Shown piece by piece: positions 10,696 to 20,858 of a stretch of 64,000 nucleotides of DNA. The stretch is taken from assembly GCF_900095185.1 (NCBI RefSeq), contig NZ_LT606948.1, forward strand, positions 1,402,509 through 1,466,508. Reading direction: 5' to 3'. Origin of the DNA: Polynucleobacter necessarius (GTDB lineage: Bacteria; Pseudomonadota; Gammaproteobacteria; Burkholderiales; Burkholderiaceae). The notes below the pieces were generated by a model. It had not been told where the DNA came from, made no database searches, and saw only the letters and a list, made by a program, of their open reading frames with translations. Position 1 is the first letter of the stretch. Each line of letters opens with the position of its first letter. A program made the position numbers and the translations under genes.

Positions 10696-10987
10696 TAGAA
10701 GAGCCTGGAACACAACTTGAGTATGCTCACCAATTTTGCTGACTTTCTTTCTCTTGGCTACTACCCTATTCTAGCGGGAATTTCTAGAAAATCAATGATT
10801 GGGACAATTACAGGTAAAGATACTAACGAACGTCTAGCTCCCAGTATTGCTGCGGCGATTATGGCCGCACACAGATCGAGGCGACCAGATTATTCGAGGG
10901 CGCACGATGCAGCCGAAACGGTTGATGCATTAAAACTCTGGGAGGCAGTTCAGATGGGCAGAGCTCTCTACGTTTTATAATCACGAC

Positions 10988-12331
10988 ATGAAAAATCAAT
11001 ACTTTGGTACTGATGGCATACGCGGTGAAGTGGGCCATTTTCCAATCGTTCCAGAATTTATGACGCGCTTAGGCTACGCGGCTGGAATGGTATTAGCCCG
11101 CAATACAAAGCCGGGTGAGTGTTGCAAAGTATTAATTGGTAAAGATACGCGCGTTTCGGGTTATTTGTTGGAAGCTTCATTAGAGGCTGGATTTGCAGCT
11201 GCGGGGGTAGATGTCATGCTTTGCGGACCCATACCTACTCCTGCGGTTGCTTATCTTACAAAAGCTCTGCGTCTTTCTGCGGGTTTAGTCATCTCTGCTT
11301 CTCATAATCCATATCAAGATAACGGCATTAAGTTTTTTTCTGCCAATGGCGATAAATTTTCTGATGATTTTGAGTTTGCAATAGAGCAGGAACTTGAAAA
11401 ACCAATGGGTTGCGTTAGCTCCAAGGAGTTAGGAAAAGCATATCGATTGGATGATGCAGCAGGTAGATATATTGAGTTTTGTAAATCTACTTTTCCTGGC
11501 GACCTTAATCTCAAGGGGATGAAGATCGTAGTTGATTGTGCCAATGGTGCTGCATATCATACTGCTCCACATGTTTTTCATGAGTTAGGTGCTGAAGCAA
11601 TTGCGATTGGCGTACACCCTAATGGCCGTAATATTAATGAGTGTTGTGGCACTACTTCACCTGCAGCTTTAATCGCCAAGGTTAAAGAGGTAAATGCTGA
11701 TGTTGGCATTGCACTTGATGGCGATGCTGATCGCCTACAGATGGTTGATCCTGCTGGTAGATTATTCAATGGCGATGAGCTTCTTTATGTTTTGACAAAA
11801 GATAGGGTCAGTAGTGGTGACGATGTGGGAGGTGTCGTCGGTACATTAATGACAAACCTCGCAGTTGAAAACGCCATTAAGAACTTAGGTATTCAATTCG
11901 AGCGCGCCAATGTAGGAGATCGCTACGTATTAGAGTTGCTCAAAAAGAATGGCTGGCTGATTGGCGGGGAGGGTTCTGGTCATTTACTGTGTTTAGATCG
12001 TCATGCGACAGGTGATGGCACTATCGCTGCCCTACAAATATTGTCGGTGATGAGTAAATCTAAAAATACTCTTGCACAACTAGTAGAAGCTGTAAATCTA
12101 TACCCCCAAGTCCTCTTGAATGTGAGGTTTAAGCCAGGTTATGATTGGAAAGAGGATGAAAGTTTGAAAAAGCAAATTGCCAAGGTTGAGGCAAATCTTA
12201 AGGATGTTGGCAGAGTTGTAATCCGTCCCTCAGGGACAGAACCGCTTTTACGCGTGATGGTGGAAACCGAAGATAGCAATACAGCCCTGGCGGCCGCCAA
12301 GAGTATTGCCGATTTAATACCTACCACCTAG
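10988..12331 (+). CDS. glmM: Phosphoglucosamine mutase
   Basis: Interconverts glucosamine-6- and -1-phosphate, feeding UDP-GlcNAc for peptidoglycan and LPS. The 447-residue protein has the four expected domains: GTDGIRG near residue 9, the phosphoserine loop SASHNP with Ser at about residue 105, the metal-binding DGDADR (about 244-249), the sugar-binding GEGSGH and the C-terminal phosphate loop [11 protein letters not shown]. It starts eight bases after the dead folP and shows no damage, as expected for an essential enzyme. Confidence 0.97.
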   Translation: MKNQYFGTDGIRGEVGHFPIVPEFMTRLGYAAGMVLARNTKPGECCKVLIGKDTRVSGYLLEASLEAGFAAAGVDVMLCGPIPTPAVAYLTKALRLSAGLVISASHNPYQDNGIKFFSANGDKFSDDFEFAIEQELEKPMGCVSSKELGKAYRLDDAAGRYIEFCKSTFPGDLNLKGMKIVVDCANGAAYHTAPHVFHELGAEAIAIGVHPNGRNINECCGTTSPAALIAKVKEVNADVGIALDGDADRLQMVDPAGRLFNGDELLYVLTKDRVSSGDDVGGVVGTLMTNLAVENAIKNLGIQFERANVGDRYVLELLKKNGWLIGGEGSGHLLCLDRHATGDGTIAALQILSVMSKSKNTLAQLVEAVNLYPQVLLNVRFKPGYDWKEDESLKKQIAKVEANLKDVGRVVIRPSGTEPLLRVMVETEDSNTALAAAKSIADLIPTT

Positions 12332-12344
12332 TCAGTCTAGTGAA

Positions 12345-14084
12345 TTAAAAAGTTCCGCTTAAACCAACTACGAAACTTCTCTCAGGTTGCGGAGCATATA
12401 GCCTAACCCTCATTGGTGTAGTTGCATAACGTATTTGCTGATTCAATAAATTCTTCATATTTAGATATGCTCGTCTAGATCACTTGCTGGATTCTTTCTG
12501 TATAAGAGATGCCTGCATTTAAAAGGTTATAACTTGGTGCCGGGCCTTGTCCCCAAGCAGCTAAGCGTTTCTGCTGGTAACTGTATAGTAGCGGTAAATA
12601 TAATTATTGAAACGATTGGCGTAAATACTCGCCTGACTTCGAAGAACTCCTAAAGTTTTTTGATAGTTGAGCTCGAGATTATGAGAGGTTTCTTTATTTA
12701 AGTTGGGATTACCTATATCAAAGGTGGCAGTCGATTCATGGGCGCCATAAGAATAGAGTTCTTGAGCGGTTGGGGCTCGTTGCGAGACCGTATAGGCAAC
12801 TCCCAAACCATGCCCTCTACGAAAACTCCACAACCCACCTGCGGAATATGCTATAAGATTAACACTTCGATTGTGCAAGGTGATGTTAGGCGTTAAAGTC
12901 CCAGCCGTAGTGTCTTGGGCCTCTGGTAACGTACCGGTGTTTGGATGTTGAGCAAACAGTGTTATATCTCAAGCCAAGATTACCCTGAAGGGCGCCCCAT
13001 TTTCCCGCCTCAATCCAAAATAGGGCATTCGAGTTAGTTTTAGTTGGGGGAACAATTGCAAAACTACCGCTTCCAACTTCAGTAGCATTTAAAGATGATG
13101 CTATGATCTGAGCCCCGAATGTACCTTTCCAGCCAAATAATGGATTGTGGGTTAACTCGCGACGAGTTTCGTTAACGATATTTTTCCAGAGCGATGCAGC
13201 CTCACCTGTATTTGCAAACTCGGTATGGTGGTAATTCGTATTGGCAGCACTAAATTTGAAGGAAGAGAAGTCTGAAAATGGATCGCAGGTTTGATGTTGT
13301 AAATCGTAACGATTTTGAGACTGATTAATCGATCCACCCTCTGGTGTTGTGGAATGCCATAGTGATTATTTAGTCGCTCTATGGATACCCACTGTATAGC
13401 CAGCTTGGCCAATATCAGAGACTCCGAACCCAAAATTGTTTTGATTACTATAAGAGTTGGGTAATTTTCCGGTGTAGTTATTTCCGCCGTTCCCCTCGGG
13501 TGGGGACTGTCCAGCCGCCAATGGGTTCCCCCCTGAGATTGCGTGGGGCCACCAGGAATGGCGTAAATAATTAATTGCAGTATCAACGTGTACAGCCACT
13601 GAACCAATTGCACCATCCAATTCTATAGAGCCTGCTCGACCATTATTAACTGCCTCATAACTGGTATTAATTGCTCCTGTCGCTCTATCTGGTAGATTGG
13701 TAAGAATTCGGTCATTTATAACATTAACTAAGCCACCGCTAGAGCCTGAACTATAGAGTAGTGCAGCAGCCCCAGCAAAATTTCTACTGGATGGGCGTTT
13801 TGCAAGATCTGAAAACGTGCTCCCTCGAGACTACGAATCACTGGGCGAGAAGATCCTGCACCATAACCAGTTGCCTCGACTCCAAATTCATTAGCCAACG
13901 TGGCTCCTAAGGTTGTCCATAATTTATTCAACAGCTCATCATCCTGGAGAACTTTGGTAGGAGTCACAATACTTTGCGTTGCTTCTTGACTATGGGCTTG
14001 GTTTTATGCCATCACAATTGGACTAAATAAACCAGAGACTAAGATGCAAATAATACGTTTTCTTAATAAATTTTTATACTTCAT
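12345..14084 (-). pseudogene. TonB-dependent outer-membrane receptor pseudogene (ZnuD-like)
   Basis: Reading from 14084, a signal-peptide-like start (KRIICILVSGLFSPIVMA) is cut by TAA, then the plug domain follows: TPTKVLQDDELLNKLW, LGATLANEFGVEATGYGAGS, RPVIRSLEGARFQILQN. Beta-barrel pieces continue in several frames, for example AYTVSQRAPTAQELYSYGAHE and NLNKETSHNLELNYQKTLG (12660-12790), with the final strand near 12345-12400. Several stops and frame changes make it non-functional. The plug wording and barrel motifs resemble ZnuD-type zinc or haem receptors; the ligand is inferred. Confidence 0.85.
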
Positions 14085-14541
14085 TAGAAAAACCTTCTGC
14101 TCTTACGCTAAGACTCATAGCGTATATAAATTGATCACCAGTTCCTCGAACTGGTTGCCTTCTTGATTTACAAAAGTAGGTTTGGGGGAGAGCCTTTGAT
14201 TGATAGGTTTCGAGAGAGGTAAGGCTAATAAATTGGTAGCTTGCATGGCTTGAGTCAACTACAAAGTTGTTAAGTGCAATGTTATCTATAAAGAGAGATG
14301 GAATAAATCCCGCGAGTGATAGCGCATCAAATAGATGGCAAACATCAGAACTATGATTTATTAACAGCTGGCAATCGGATTGAACGGTGTTTGTTAGTTC
14401 ATGAACCTGAGAGCGAGAATGCGAAATACTATGCAACACGCCCAACCATTGCCTTCCTTGCAAGCACGATAAGAGCAATACCGCCATACAAATAGTGCGG
14501 ATTTGCTTCTTAAAATTGCTTGAAAAATAGGCATGCATCAT
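14074..14541 (-). CDS. Hypothetical small protein with one hydrophobic segment, upstream of the TonB receptor
   Basis: A 155-residue frame starts at ATG 14541 (second ATG at 14538) and ends 11 bases inside the start of the broken TonB receptor, which suggests a former two-gene operon. The N-terminus carries a likely signal or anchor (IRTICMAVLLLSCLQG) followed by QWLGVLHSISHSRSQVHE; the rest is Ser-, Leu- and His-containing with no motif I recognise. Small proteins of this shape accompany metal-related TonB receptors in other Burkholderiales, so a link to metal uptake is possible. A longer frame upstream runs through tRNA-Pro and is not used. It may simply be a pseudogene not yet broken. Confidence 0.5.
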   Translation of the reverse strand: MMHAYFSSNFKKQIRTICMAVLLLSCLQGRQWLGVLHSISHSRSQVHELTNTVQSDCQLLINHSSDVCHLFDALSLAGFIPSLFIDNIALNNFVVDSSHASYQFISLTSLETYQSKALPQTYFCKSRRQPVRGTGDQFIYAMSLSVRAEGFSNEV

Positions 14542-14598
14542 CCGGATTTTACAGGATTTGCCTGTATAAGCCCTCTCGGTGTAGAATGTGGGTTCCGT

Positions 14599-14675
14599 CG
14601 GAGTGTAGCGCAGCCTGGTAGCGCATCTGCTTTGGGAGCAGGGGGTCCAAGGTTCGAATCCTTGTACTCCGACCA
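14599..14675 (+). tRNA. tRNA-Pro (TGG)
   Basis: 77 bases with encoded CCA. Acceptor CGGAGTG pairs with TACTCCG (one G-U), anticodon loop TTTGGGA gives TGG at 14633-14635, T-arm GGTTCGAAT. All arms fold. Confidence 0.97.
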
Positions 14676-14716
14676 TTTTTTCTATTGAGTCGCCGAGAAT
14701 CGCACCCAGCATTTAT

Positions 14717-14793
14717 CTGCCCATAGCTCAGCTGGATAGAGCAACGGCCTTCTAAGCCGTAGGTCGCAGGTTCGACTCCTGCTGGGCAGGCCA
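14717..14793 (+). tRNA. tRNA-Arg (TCT)
   Basis: 77 bases with encoded CCA. Acceptor CTGCCCA pairs exactly with TGGGCAG, anticodon loop CTTCTAA gives TCT at 14751-14753 (reads AGA/AGG), T-arm GGTTCGACT. It lies 41 bases after tRNA-Pro on the same strand. Confidence 0.97.
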
Positions 14794-14917
14794 AATTTCT
14801 GAAAACTAGATTCCCATTTCCGCAAATACTTCCTTCGCGCACTTAATTTTCATTAAGTTGGACCTCATTTTTTCCTCAACATGCAATAGCTTTAAGCTAT
14901 GTCTTAGACATGATCTG

Positions 14918-15200
14918 ATGAAAATTTCATCCATAAAGTCTATCGCGTTACCCTTGGCACTTTTATCTCTTGTTGCAGCATGCAACATTGCACAAATAGA
15001 GGCGCGTCTTGAGGCAAACCCGCAATGTAAGGATGTTTTAAACGCCAAAACAGGAGCTCTAATGCCGTGCCCAGGTTCAGATAAGGCGTTTTGTTTTATA
15101 GGGAAGCCGGCCTGATACCAGCAAAAAATAGCGCATCTACTGTAAATTCTGCCGTCGTGTCTTGTCACCTCCACAACAGGTGAATTAGCCCCAGTATCAG
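14918..15200 (+). pseudogene. Small lipoprotein pseudogene
   Basis: ATG 14918 opens a lipoprotein signal (KISSIKSIALPLALLSLVAAC, lipobox LVAAC) followed by NIAQIEARLEANPQCKDVLNAKTG and MPCPGSDKAF. The frame then runs GKPA and stops at 15115, while the neighbouring frame continues sensibly (REAGLIPAKNSASTVNSAVV), showing a frameshift near 15095. The downstream part merges into a remnant of a different gene. I do not know the function of this lipoprotein family. It is either a pseudogene or a shortened 65-residue lipoprotein. Confidence 0.6.
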
Positions 15201-15221
15201 GATCCACATCTTCATAGCGTT

Positions 15222-15645
15222 GATGTCATCAACAAAGCAAAAGCTGCATTACAGGCTTCTATGATTGAGGCGGGGAATGCACGGGGCAATATTAGAATTG
15301 TAAATCACCCTGGTCCCGGGGTAGCTCGCATTTCGGTGGGCATTACTGGAGCTGAGAGCTCAACAGATAGTTTACAGCCATGGAATTTCACCCCGATAGG
15401 ATTAGCGATGAATGCAGCAGCGTATGCCGGTGGTGTGAACTCACAAACTCCAGCCCTTTTAAGTCGAAAGCAAAATTACCGATACTCAGACCAAACAGGT
15501 TTTCGGTGCGGGTTTGATTTCCGTCCAAGGTGAATCTTTTAGAACCAATGCAGGATCAGCGGATTCAGCAGTTCTCGCGATGGCAAAAAAAGTTGTTCGT
15601 ACAGCAATGGAAACCTCTGCAAATCCAGTCCCAACTGGCAGATGA
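15222..15645 (+). pseudogene. DUF3313-type lipoprotein remnant (3' part)
   Basis: The frame VINKAKAALQASMIEAG, ARISVGITGAESSTDSLQPW, NFTPIGLAMNAAAYAGG matches the conserved C-terminal half of DUF3313 lipoproteins. It is frameshifted near 15468: the correct continuation (ESKITDTQTKQVFGAGLISV, then SVQGESFRTNAGSADSAV to PVPTGR and TGA 15643-15645) is in another frame. The N-terminal half with the lipoprotein signal is missing and the remnant abuts the small lipoprotein pseudogene, so a deletion probably joined them. Family function is unknown. Confidence 0.65.
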
Positions 15646-15905
15646 TGAATAATATGAATTTATCAATCAGTAGATTTATTTCTTACGGCATATGTGCTTT
15701 ATTGACATCTCCTTTATTAAGTTATGCAGATGATGCTTCTCGTAATCAAGAAATTGCTGAGCGCTTCGCCAAATGTGATGTCAACAAAGACGACAAGCTA
15801 ACCCTTGGGGAGGCTAAAGGTTATATGCCACGTATTTACAGCAACTTTAGCTATATTGATCCTGGAAATCAAGGATCGGTAATGTTGCTGAAATACAGGC
15901 AATAG
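15642..15905 (+). pseudogene. Secreted EF-hand protein, C-terminus frameshifted
   Basis: An 87-residue frame with a signal peptide (FISYGICALLTSPLLSYA) and one canonical EF-hand calcium loop, DVNKDDKLTLGE, at about residues 46-57. A second EF-like segment begins (YIDPGNQGSV) but the frame then reads MLLKYRQ and stops, whereas the alternative frame continues VAEIQAIAGR and stops at 15916-15918. A one-base loss near 15883 explains this. Only the last dozen residues are lost, so the protein might still fold; I mark it as a probable pseudogene. It starts inside the stop of the DUF3313 remnant. Confidence 0.6.
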
Positions 15906-15965
15906 CTGGTAGATAATCATAACAAGAATAGAGTCTTTAGCAGGCCATTTTTAATTGGGTGAACG

Positions 15966-16640
15966 ATGTCAATTTGTTTTTCTGATTTTGAGCAAAGCAG
16001 TATGAAAGTTCCTTCTGAAGATGGAACTATAGATATTGCTTATTTGAGAGGAGGTAACGGTCCACCTTTGTTGCTTCTTCATGGGTTTCCTCAAACTAAG
16101 GGAATTTAGAGTCAAGTCATTCCAGAACTAGCAACACGCTATACAGTGGTTGTATCAGATCTTAAGGGGTGATGGAGCTTCTTCAAAACCTCATGGTAAA
16201 AGAAAAGGGATCACGCTTCATATTCAAAGAGATCTATGGCTGCAGATCAGCGCGCCCTCATGAAGGCTCTTGGCTATAATCAATTCTTTTTAACAGGGCA
16301 TGACCGAGGCGGAAGAGTTGCTCATTGCTTAGCCATGGATTTTTCAGGGAGTGTTTTGCGTCTCATGGTGTTGGATATTTCTCCAACATTATCGCGCTGC
16401 TGCTTCTATAGATTTGGTTCGCGATAGGGGCACAGATAGGGCGGACAGAAAAAGGCTATCCATGCTACTACGGGCACTTTGAGGAGAGCATGGTTTAATC
16501 AACAAATGCTTTAATCCAATCACGGATTGGGAGCAAGTTGCTTTAGATGTAAGCGGGAGGGCGGTGCCTAGCGGCCATTACATCCCTGAAGAAATACCCG
16601 AATGACTAATAGACGAAGCAGAGAATTTTTTGAACTCATT
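15966..16640 (+). pseudogene. Alpha/beta hydrolase pseudogene (haloacetate dehalogenase-like)
   Basis: Recognisable blocks are PPLLLLHGFPQT (oxyanion region), TRYTVVVSDLKG, KRSMAADQRALMKALGYNQF, the nucleophile-elbow segment TGHDRGGRVAHCLAMDF, LMVLDISPTL, and the C-terminal GHYIPEEIPE. The order and wording match fluoro/haloacetate dehalogenase-like hydrolases, in which the Asp of GHDRGG is the nucleophile. Stops interrupt at about 16110 (TAG), 16170 and 16604, and frames change around 16175-16240 and 16400. Substrate is not determinable. The 3' end touches the convergent FAD oxidase remnant. Confidence 0.85.
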
Positions 16641-17607
16641 CAGCTTCCAATTTAAGCTGCCGAACGCCATGCTCTGCTGAGATAGAGCCTTTATGACGCT
16701 CTACTTGAGCATAAACCAGGTCTTGAATGTGCTTTTCATGCCGTTTCGTTAAATATCTTTGGATAGTGCTCTATGGCACCTTCTTCGGCCTGAGCAAGAG
16801 ACGTATATGCCAAAAAGCATTTGCTTGACTTAAGTTATTTGCAATTACCGCATCGCTAATAATGTGATCCTGAAATACTTCTTCAAGGATAGTTTCTAGA
16901 GGTTGCCTGACATGATCCTCACTCTCGTGATCAGATAGTTCAATTAAGACTGTGCAGCAGGGTGGCTTGGCCCGCAAAGAATTGGCCATGTGTGGAAAGT
17001 GTTTCTCATTTAGCTCCAATGACTCACTCGTCATCATTTCAAATCTAGTGAGTAGCGAAGTTGCACGCTTTTGAAACAGCTTTAATAGAGCAATTGTGGA
17101 TGCGATGGACTCACAAGCAACAAGAGTAGTTCATTGAGATATGGGCAGGGGATATAACTTCAGTACTGCAGCAGTAATGACACCGAGGGTACCATCACGA
17201 TAAACAAATCACGCAAATCGCAGTCGGTATTATCTTTACGGAGTCCTTTGATGCCATTCCAAATTTCACTCTGAGCGGTGACTACCTCTAACCTTAAGTC
17301 AAGGTCTCGAGCATTACCGTACCTTAGTACATTAGTGCCACCAGCGTTAGTTGCTAGATTCCAACCAATCATACAGCTGCCAATTCAGCCCCAAGACTTA
17401 AGGGAAATAAAAAGCCATGATTTTAGTACCTCTATTATCCGGCGTAGCGCCACCACAAAAACCTGTATGACCACACTGCGGAACAATCGCAATCTGAGAT
17501 ACTTGCTACACAACTTCACAATCTGGGCCACTTCTTCGCTACTACTTGGAAGAACAACAGATAGTGCTTTACCCGGATCAAGCGCTTTCGCCAATCGGTT
17601 TGTGCAT
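16636..17607 (-). pseudogene. FAD-linked oxidase pseudogene (D-lactate / 2-hydroxyacid dehydrogenase type)
   Basis: On the minus strand the N-terminal FAD-binding PCMH part is visible as ALDPGKALSVVLPSSSEEVA, then NLATNAGGTNVLRYGNARDL and GLRKDNTDCDLRDLFI, followed by GVITAAVLKLYPLPIS. The C-terminal part reads LIELSDHESEDHVRQPLE, VIANNLSQANAFWHIR and, after another gap, GSISAEHGVRQLK. These are the signatures of the GlcD/Dld family. The coding length left (about 970 bases) is well short of the roughly 1.4 kb expected, and several frames are involved, so both deletions and frameshifts have occurred. It sits downstream of the DUF2069 and wrbA genes on the same strand. Confidence 0.85.
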
Positions 17608-17996
17608 TAGGGCTCTGATTGAAGTTTCTTCTGCAATGCTTTTGCTTCCTTTTTGAAGGGTGTCAAATACATCAATAAACAAACAAAACCAATTGGTGCA
17701 AGTAAGGTCTCTAAAGCAGCAAGCCAAAAGTTGGCTCCTGTTTCGAGAATTCGAACTAAGCCCTCAGTTATATAAAGCAAGATTAACATGGAGGCCCACT
17801 GCATAGTGTAGACACTGCCTTTCCATAATCCAGGTATGGCAAAAAGTAGAGGAATTCCTTTCAGGATCAACCATGATCCTCCAGGTCGAAGGGGAGAGAT
17901 AAACCACTCCCAACATACACAAAGAATGAATACATCTATAAAAGCCGCCGTAGCCAAAAGCTGATAAGGATTTTTTATAAGAATTTGCTTGATCAT
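17607..17996 (-). CDS. DUF2069 membrane protein
   Basis: A 129-residue protein with about four transmembrane helices (near 12-30, 42-58, 63-82, 90-112), a Trp/Gly-rich centre (SPLRPGGSWLILKGIPLL) and a basic cytoplasmic tail. Wording and position right after wrbA match the DUF2069 family, whose function is unknown. The gene looks intact. It is separated from wrbA by 17 bases and is presumably co-transcribed with it. Confidence 0.85.
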   Translation of the reverse strand: MIKQILIKNPYQLLATAAFIDVFILCVCWEWFISPLRPGGSWLILKGIPLLFAIPGLWKGSVYTMQWASMLILLYITEGLVRILETGANFWLAALETLLAPIGFVCLLMYLTPFKKEAKALQKKLQSEP

Positions 17997-18013
17997 GATC
18001 TGCTTTAGATGTG

Positions 18014-18631
<618 letters not shown>

Positions 18632-18644
18632 TTATGATACGGCG

Positions 18645-19152
18645 ATGCGCCTTATTCGTAACCCCCAATTATGGCTTTCTCTGGGGAAAAAAGATCTGGG
18701 AGCGAAATCGCGGTCAAAATTTGCAGCAAATTGCTGCCAGCTTGGCCTTTACAACTACTTATATGCCGGGTGGTTTAAATCAACAAGTATTTATCTATTT
18801 GGATCAATTTTCCTCACAGGCAAAAGACTTAACATTTGTTGGCTCGGTCGCTTTGATAATTACTACTGTAATGACATTGGCTGTAATCGAAGGTGCGTTT
18901 AACCAAATCTTTAGAGTGAAAACTAGTCGACCTTTATATAAAAAAATTCTGATTGATGGCGCAGCAACAATCTTAGGGCCCATTCTTTTAGGTATCGGCA
19001 TATATACCTCTAAGTGGAGTCGTATTCAGCGACTCAGAAGGGTGGATCTGATGTGGATTTACATGACCTGGTGGATTACTTTGGCTGGGGCCGTTTTAGT
19101 ATCAACTCTATCCGATATTCGCAGTGGTGTGATTAGGGTTATTCGTTACTAA
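18645..19152 (+). pseudogene. yihY: YihY/BrkB-family inner membrane protein pseudogene
   Basis: ATG 18645 begins RLIRNPQLWLSLGKK; one extra G in the GGGG run at 18683-18686 throws the frame, and the correct continuation (KIWERNRGQNLQQIAASLAF) is read in the next frame. After TTT a stretch is missing before MPGGLNQQVFIYLDQFSSQA; VALIITTVMTLAVIEGAFNQ and ATILGPILLGIGIYTS follow, then a second deletion before VDLMWIYMTWWITLAGA. Intact YihY proteins are about 300-400 residues, so more than half is gone. Function of the family is not established (it is not RNase BN). Confidence 0.85.
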
Positions 19153-19233
19153 AAGGCCTCGCTTGCCCCTTGCTTCAGGGGCGGCTTAGGTCTATATTGA
19201 AGCTATACCAGAGCATCGCCTTTCGGAGATCAA

Positions 19234-19719
19234 ATGAAAGTTCGTGACATATTGCGCGTTAAAGGTAGCACTCTTTTTACAGGTGCGCCGGATACGGCTT
19301 TACAAACTGCAGTTCTGGTAATGAGCGAGCACGATATTGGCTCTCTGGTTGTGATGGAATACGACAAATTAGTTGGTATTCTGACATTTCGCGAGGTTAT
19401 CTCAGCATTGGCCAAACATCATGGCAAGCTAGAGGGGCTCAATGTGAGCTCCGTAATGAATCAAAAGCCTTTGACTTGCAGTATGGAAACCGAAATTGAT
19501 GAGGTGCGTCGTATGATGCTTGTTGATCATGCGCGATATTTGCCCGTAGTGGACCAAAAAATGCTGATGGGTGTTATTTCTTTCTATGATGTCGCCAAAT
19601 CGGTCGTTGAGGCTCAAGATTTTGAGAATACGATGTTAAAAGCCTACATCCGCGATTGGCCAGAAGACACAGAAAAGGCGCCTTCGCAGCCCTCTGATTC
19701 CATATTTCTTGACCAATGA
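19234..19719 (+). CDS. CBS-domain protein
   Basis: A 161-residue cytoplasmic protein made of a tandem pair of CBS domains (about residues 8-60 and 75-130; HDIGSLVVMEYDKLVGILTF and ARYLPVVDQKMLMGVISFYD), a module that usually binds adenosine nucleotides. There is no fused effector domain, so its target is unknown. The start ATG has GGAG at 19225-19228. It lies 12 bases upstream of aroC on the same strand. Related free-standing CBS proteins near aroC are common in Burkholderiales, but no functional link to chorismate synthesis is shown. Confidence 0.9.
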   Translation: MKVRDILRVKGSTLFTGAPDTALQTAVLVMSEHDIGSLVVMEYDKLVGILTFREVISALAKHHGKLEGLNVSSVMNQKPLTCSMETEIDEVRRMMLVDHARYLPVVDQKMLMGVISFYDVAKSVVEAQDFENTMLKAYIRDWPEDTEKAPSQPSDSIFLDQ

Positions 19720-19731
19720 CATAATGTAGAT

Positions 19732-20847
19732 ATGTCAGGAAATACTATAGGCCTTCTCTTTACTGTCACAACATTTGGTGAATCTCATGGTCTGGCTATT
19801 GGTGCGGTAGTTGACGGATGCCCCCCAGGTATGGAACTTTCAGAGGCAGACCTACAGTTGGATTTAGATAGACGTAAGCCCGGGACCTCAAGACACGTTA
19901 CTCAGCGCAAAGAAGAGGATAGGGTGGAGATTCTCTCGGGTGTATTTGAGGGTAAAACCACTGGGACGCCAATTGCGCTGCTGATTCGAAATACCGATCA
20001 GCGTAGTCAAGATTATGGCGCCATATTGCAAACTTTTAGACCTGGTCATGCTGATTATGCATACCAGTACAAATATGGCATCCGGGATCCGCGTGGTGGA
20101 GGTCGCTCTTCAGCGCGCCTAACAGCTCCAGTTGTCGCTGCAGCTGCAATAGCCAAAAAATGGTTGCGTGAGAAATATGGCACTGAATTCTATGGCTATA
20201 TGAGTCAACTAGGGGAGATGCAGATCCCTTTTAAAGATGTTGCACAAATTGCGCAGAATCCTTTTTTTGCTGCCAATGCTGAAATAATTCCTCTGCTTGA
20301 AAGCTACATGGATGAATTACGTAAAGCAGACGACTCCTGTGGGGCACGCATTGAAGTTCGTGCCCGTAATGTACCGGCGGGTTTAGGTGAGCCTTTATTT
20401 GATAGGTTAGATGCAGATATTGCCCATGCCATGATGGGAATTAATGCGGTAAAGGGTGTTGAGATAGGTGCTGGTTTTAAATCCATCACACAACGCGGTA
20501 GCGAACATGGTGATGACATGCACCCTGATGGCTTTGCATCTAATAATTCAGGTGGCACCCTCGGCGGCATCAGCAGCGGTCAAGACTTGCGCGTCTCAAT
20601 TGCTATCAAACCCACCTCTAGCATCATGACTCCTAAACAGTCTATAGATTTGGATGGCCAACCAATTACCTTACAAACTAAGGGTAGACATGACCCTTGT
20701 GTTGGCATTCGTGCTACCCCTATTGCTGAGGCCATGTTAGCCCTAGTTTTGATGGATCATGCTTTACGACATCGCGCTCAGTGTGCTGATGTTCCTAAAC
20801 CAAATTTATCGGTCCCAGCGGCACAACCTGGCTTTTTCGGTGATTAG
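19732..20847 (+). CDS. aroC: Chorismate synthase
   Basis: Catalyses the last step of the shikimate pathway, EPSP to chorismate, with reduced FMN. The 371-residue protein has all three family signatures: [18 protein letters not shown] near the N-terminus, the [25 protein letters not shown] block at about 104-128, and the C-terminal [17 protein letters not shown]. It appears intact, so aromatic amino acid precursors are still made even though folP, one consumer of a chorismate product, is dead. Confidence 0.97.
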   Translation: MSGNTIGLLFTVTTFGESHGLAIGAVVDGCPPGMELSEADLQLDLDRRKPGTSRHVTQRKEEDRVEILSGVFEGKTTGTPIALLIRNTDQRSQDYGAILQTFRPGHADYAYQYKYGIRDPRGGGRSSARLTAPVVAAAAIAKKWLREKYGTEFYGYMSQLGEMQIPFKDVAQIAQNPFFAANAEIIPLLESYMDELRKADDSCGARIEVRARNVPAGLGEPLFDRLDADIAHAMMGINAVKGVEIGAGFKSITQRGSEHGDDMHPDGFASNNSGGTLGGISSGQDLRVSIAIKPTSSIMTPKQSIDLDGQPITLQTKGRHDPCVGIRATPIAEAMLALVLMDHALRHRAQCADVPKPNLSVPAAQPGFFGD

Positions 20848-20858
20848 TAGCTCATTTC

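Larger units (their letters stand above)
10120..10980 (+). pseudogene. folP: Dihydropteroate synthase pseudogene
   Basis: FolP condenses p-aminobenzoate with the pterin diphosphate in folate synthesis. The start region keeps RPIVMGILNATPDSFSDGG, but the next signature (normally DIGGESTRPGA) is scrambled to ARHRRRSTRPGA by a perfect palindrome at 10301-10339. Further on there are stops after GVP, inside the CLND block, in the MHK(stop)RDP block and at the pterin-loop GFGFGF(stop), the last caused by an expanded GGTTTT repeat, plus a frame change before the end (GTNE/AAIMAAH to [16 protein letters not shown]). Position between ftsH and glmM is the conserved one. The gene is dead beyond doubt. 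Confidence 0.95.

Noticed and set aside
6517-11000. TGA read as Trp (alternative genetic code), since some stops in pseudogenes replace Trp
   Set aside because: Intact genes such as greA end in TGA and use TGG for Trp; the TAG in msrB and TAA in folP also occur where sense codons are expected.
14542-14842. Minus-strand ORFs through the tRNA-Pro and tRNA-Arg genes (GFEPWTPCSQ type peptides)
   Set aside because: These are translations of tRNA antisense sequence, a common artefact.
14599-17607. tRNA-associated genomic island after tRNA-Pro/Arg
   Set aside because: No integrase, no direct repeat of a tRNA 3' end; the region is explained by decayed ordinary genes.
19163-19180. GCCCC...GGGGC hairpin after yihY as a terminator
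   Set aside because: Only a five-pair stem and no T-run follows.
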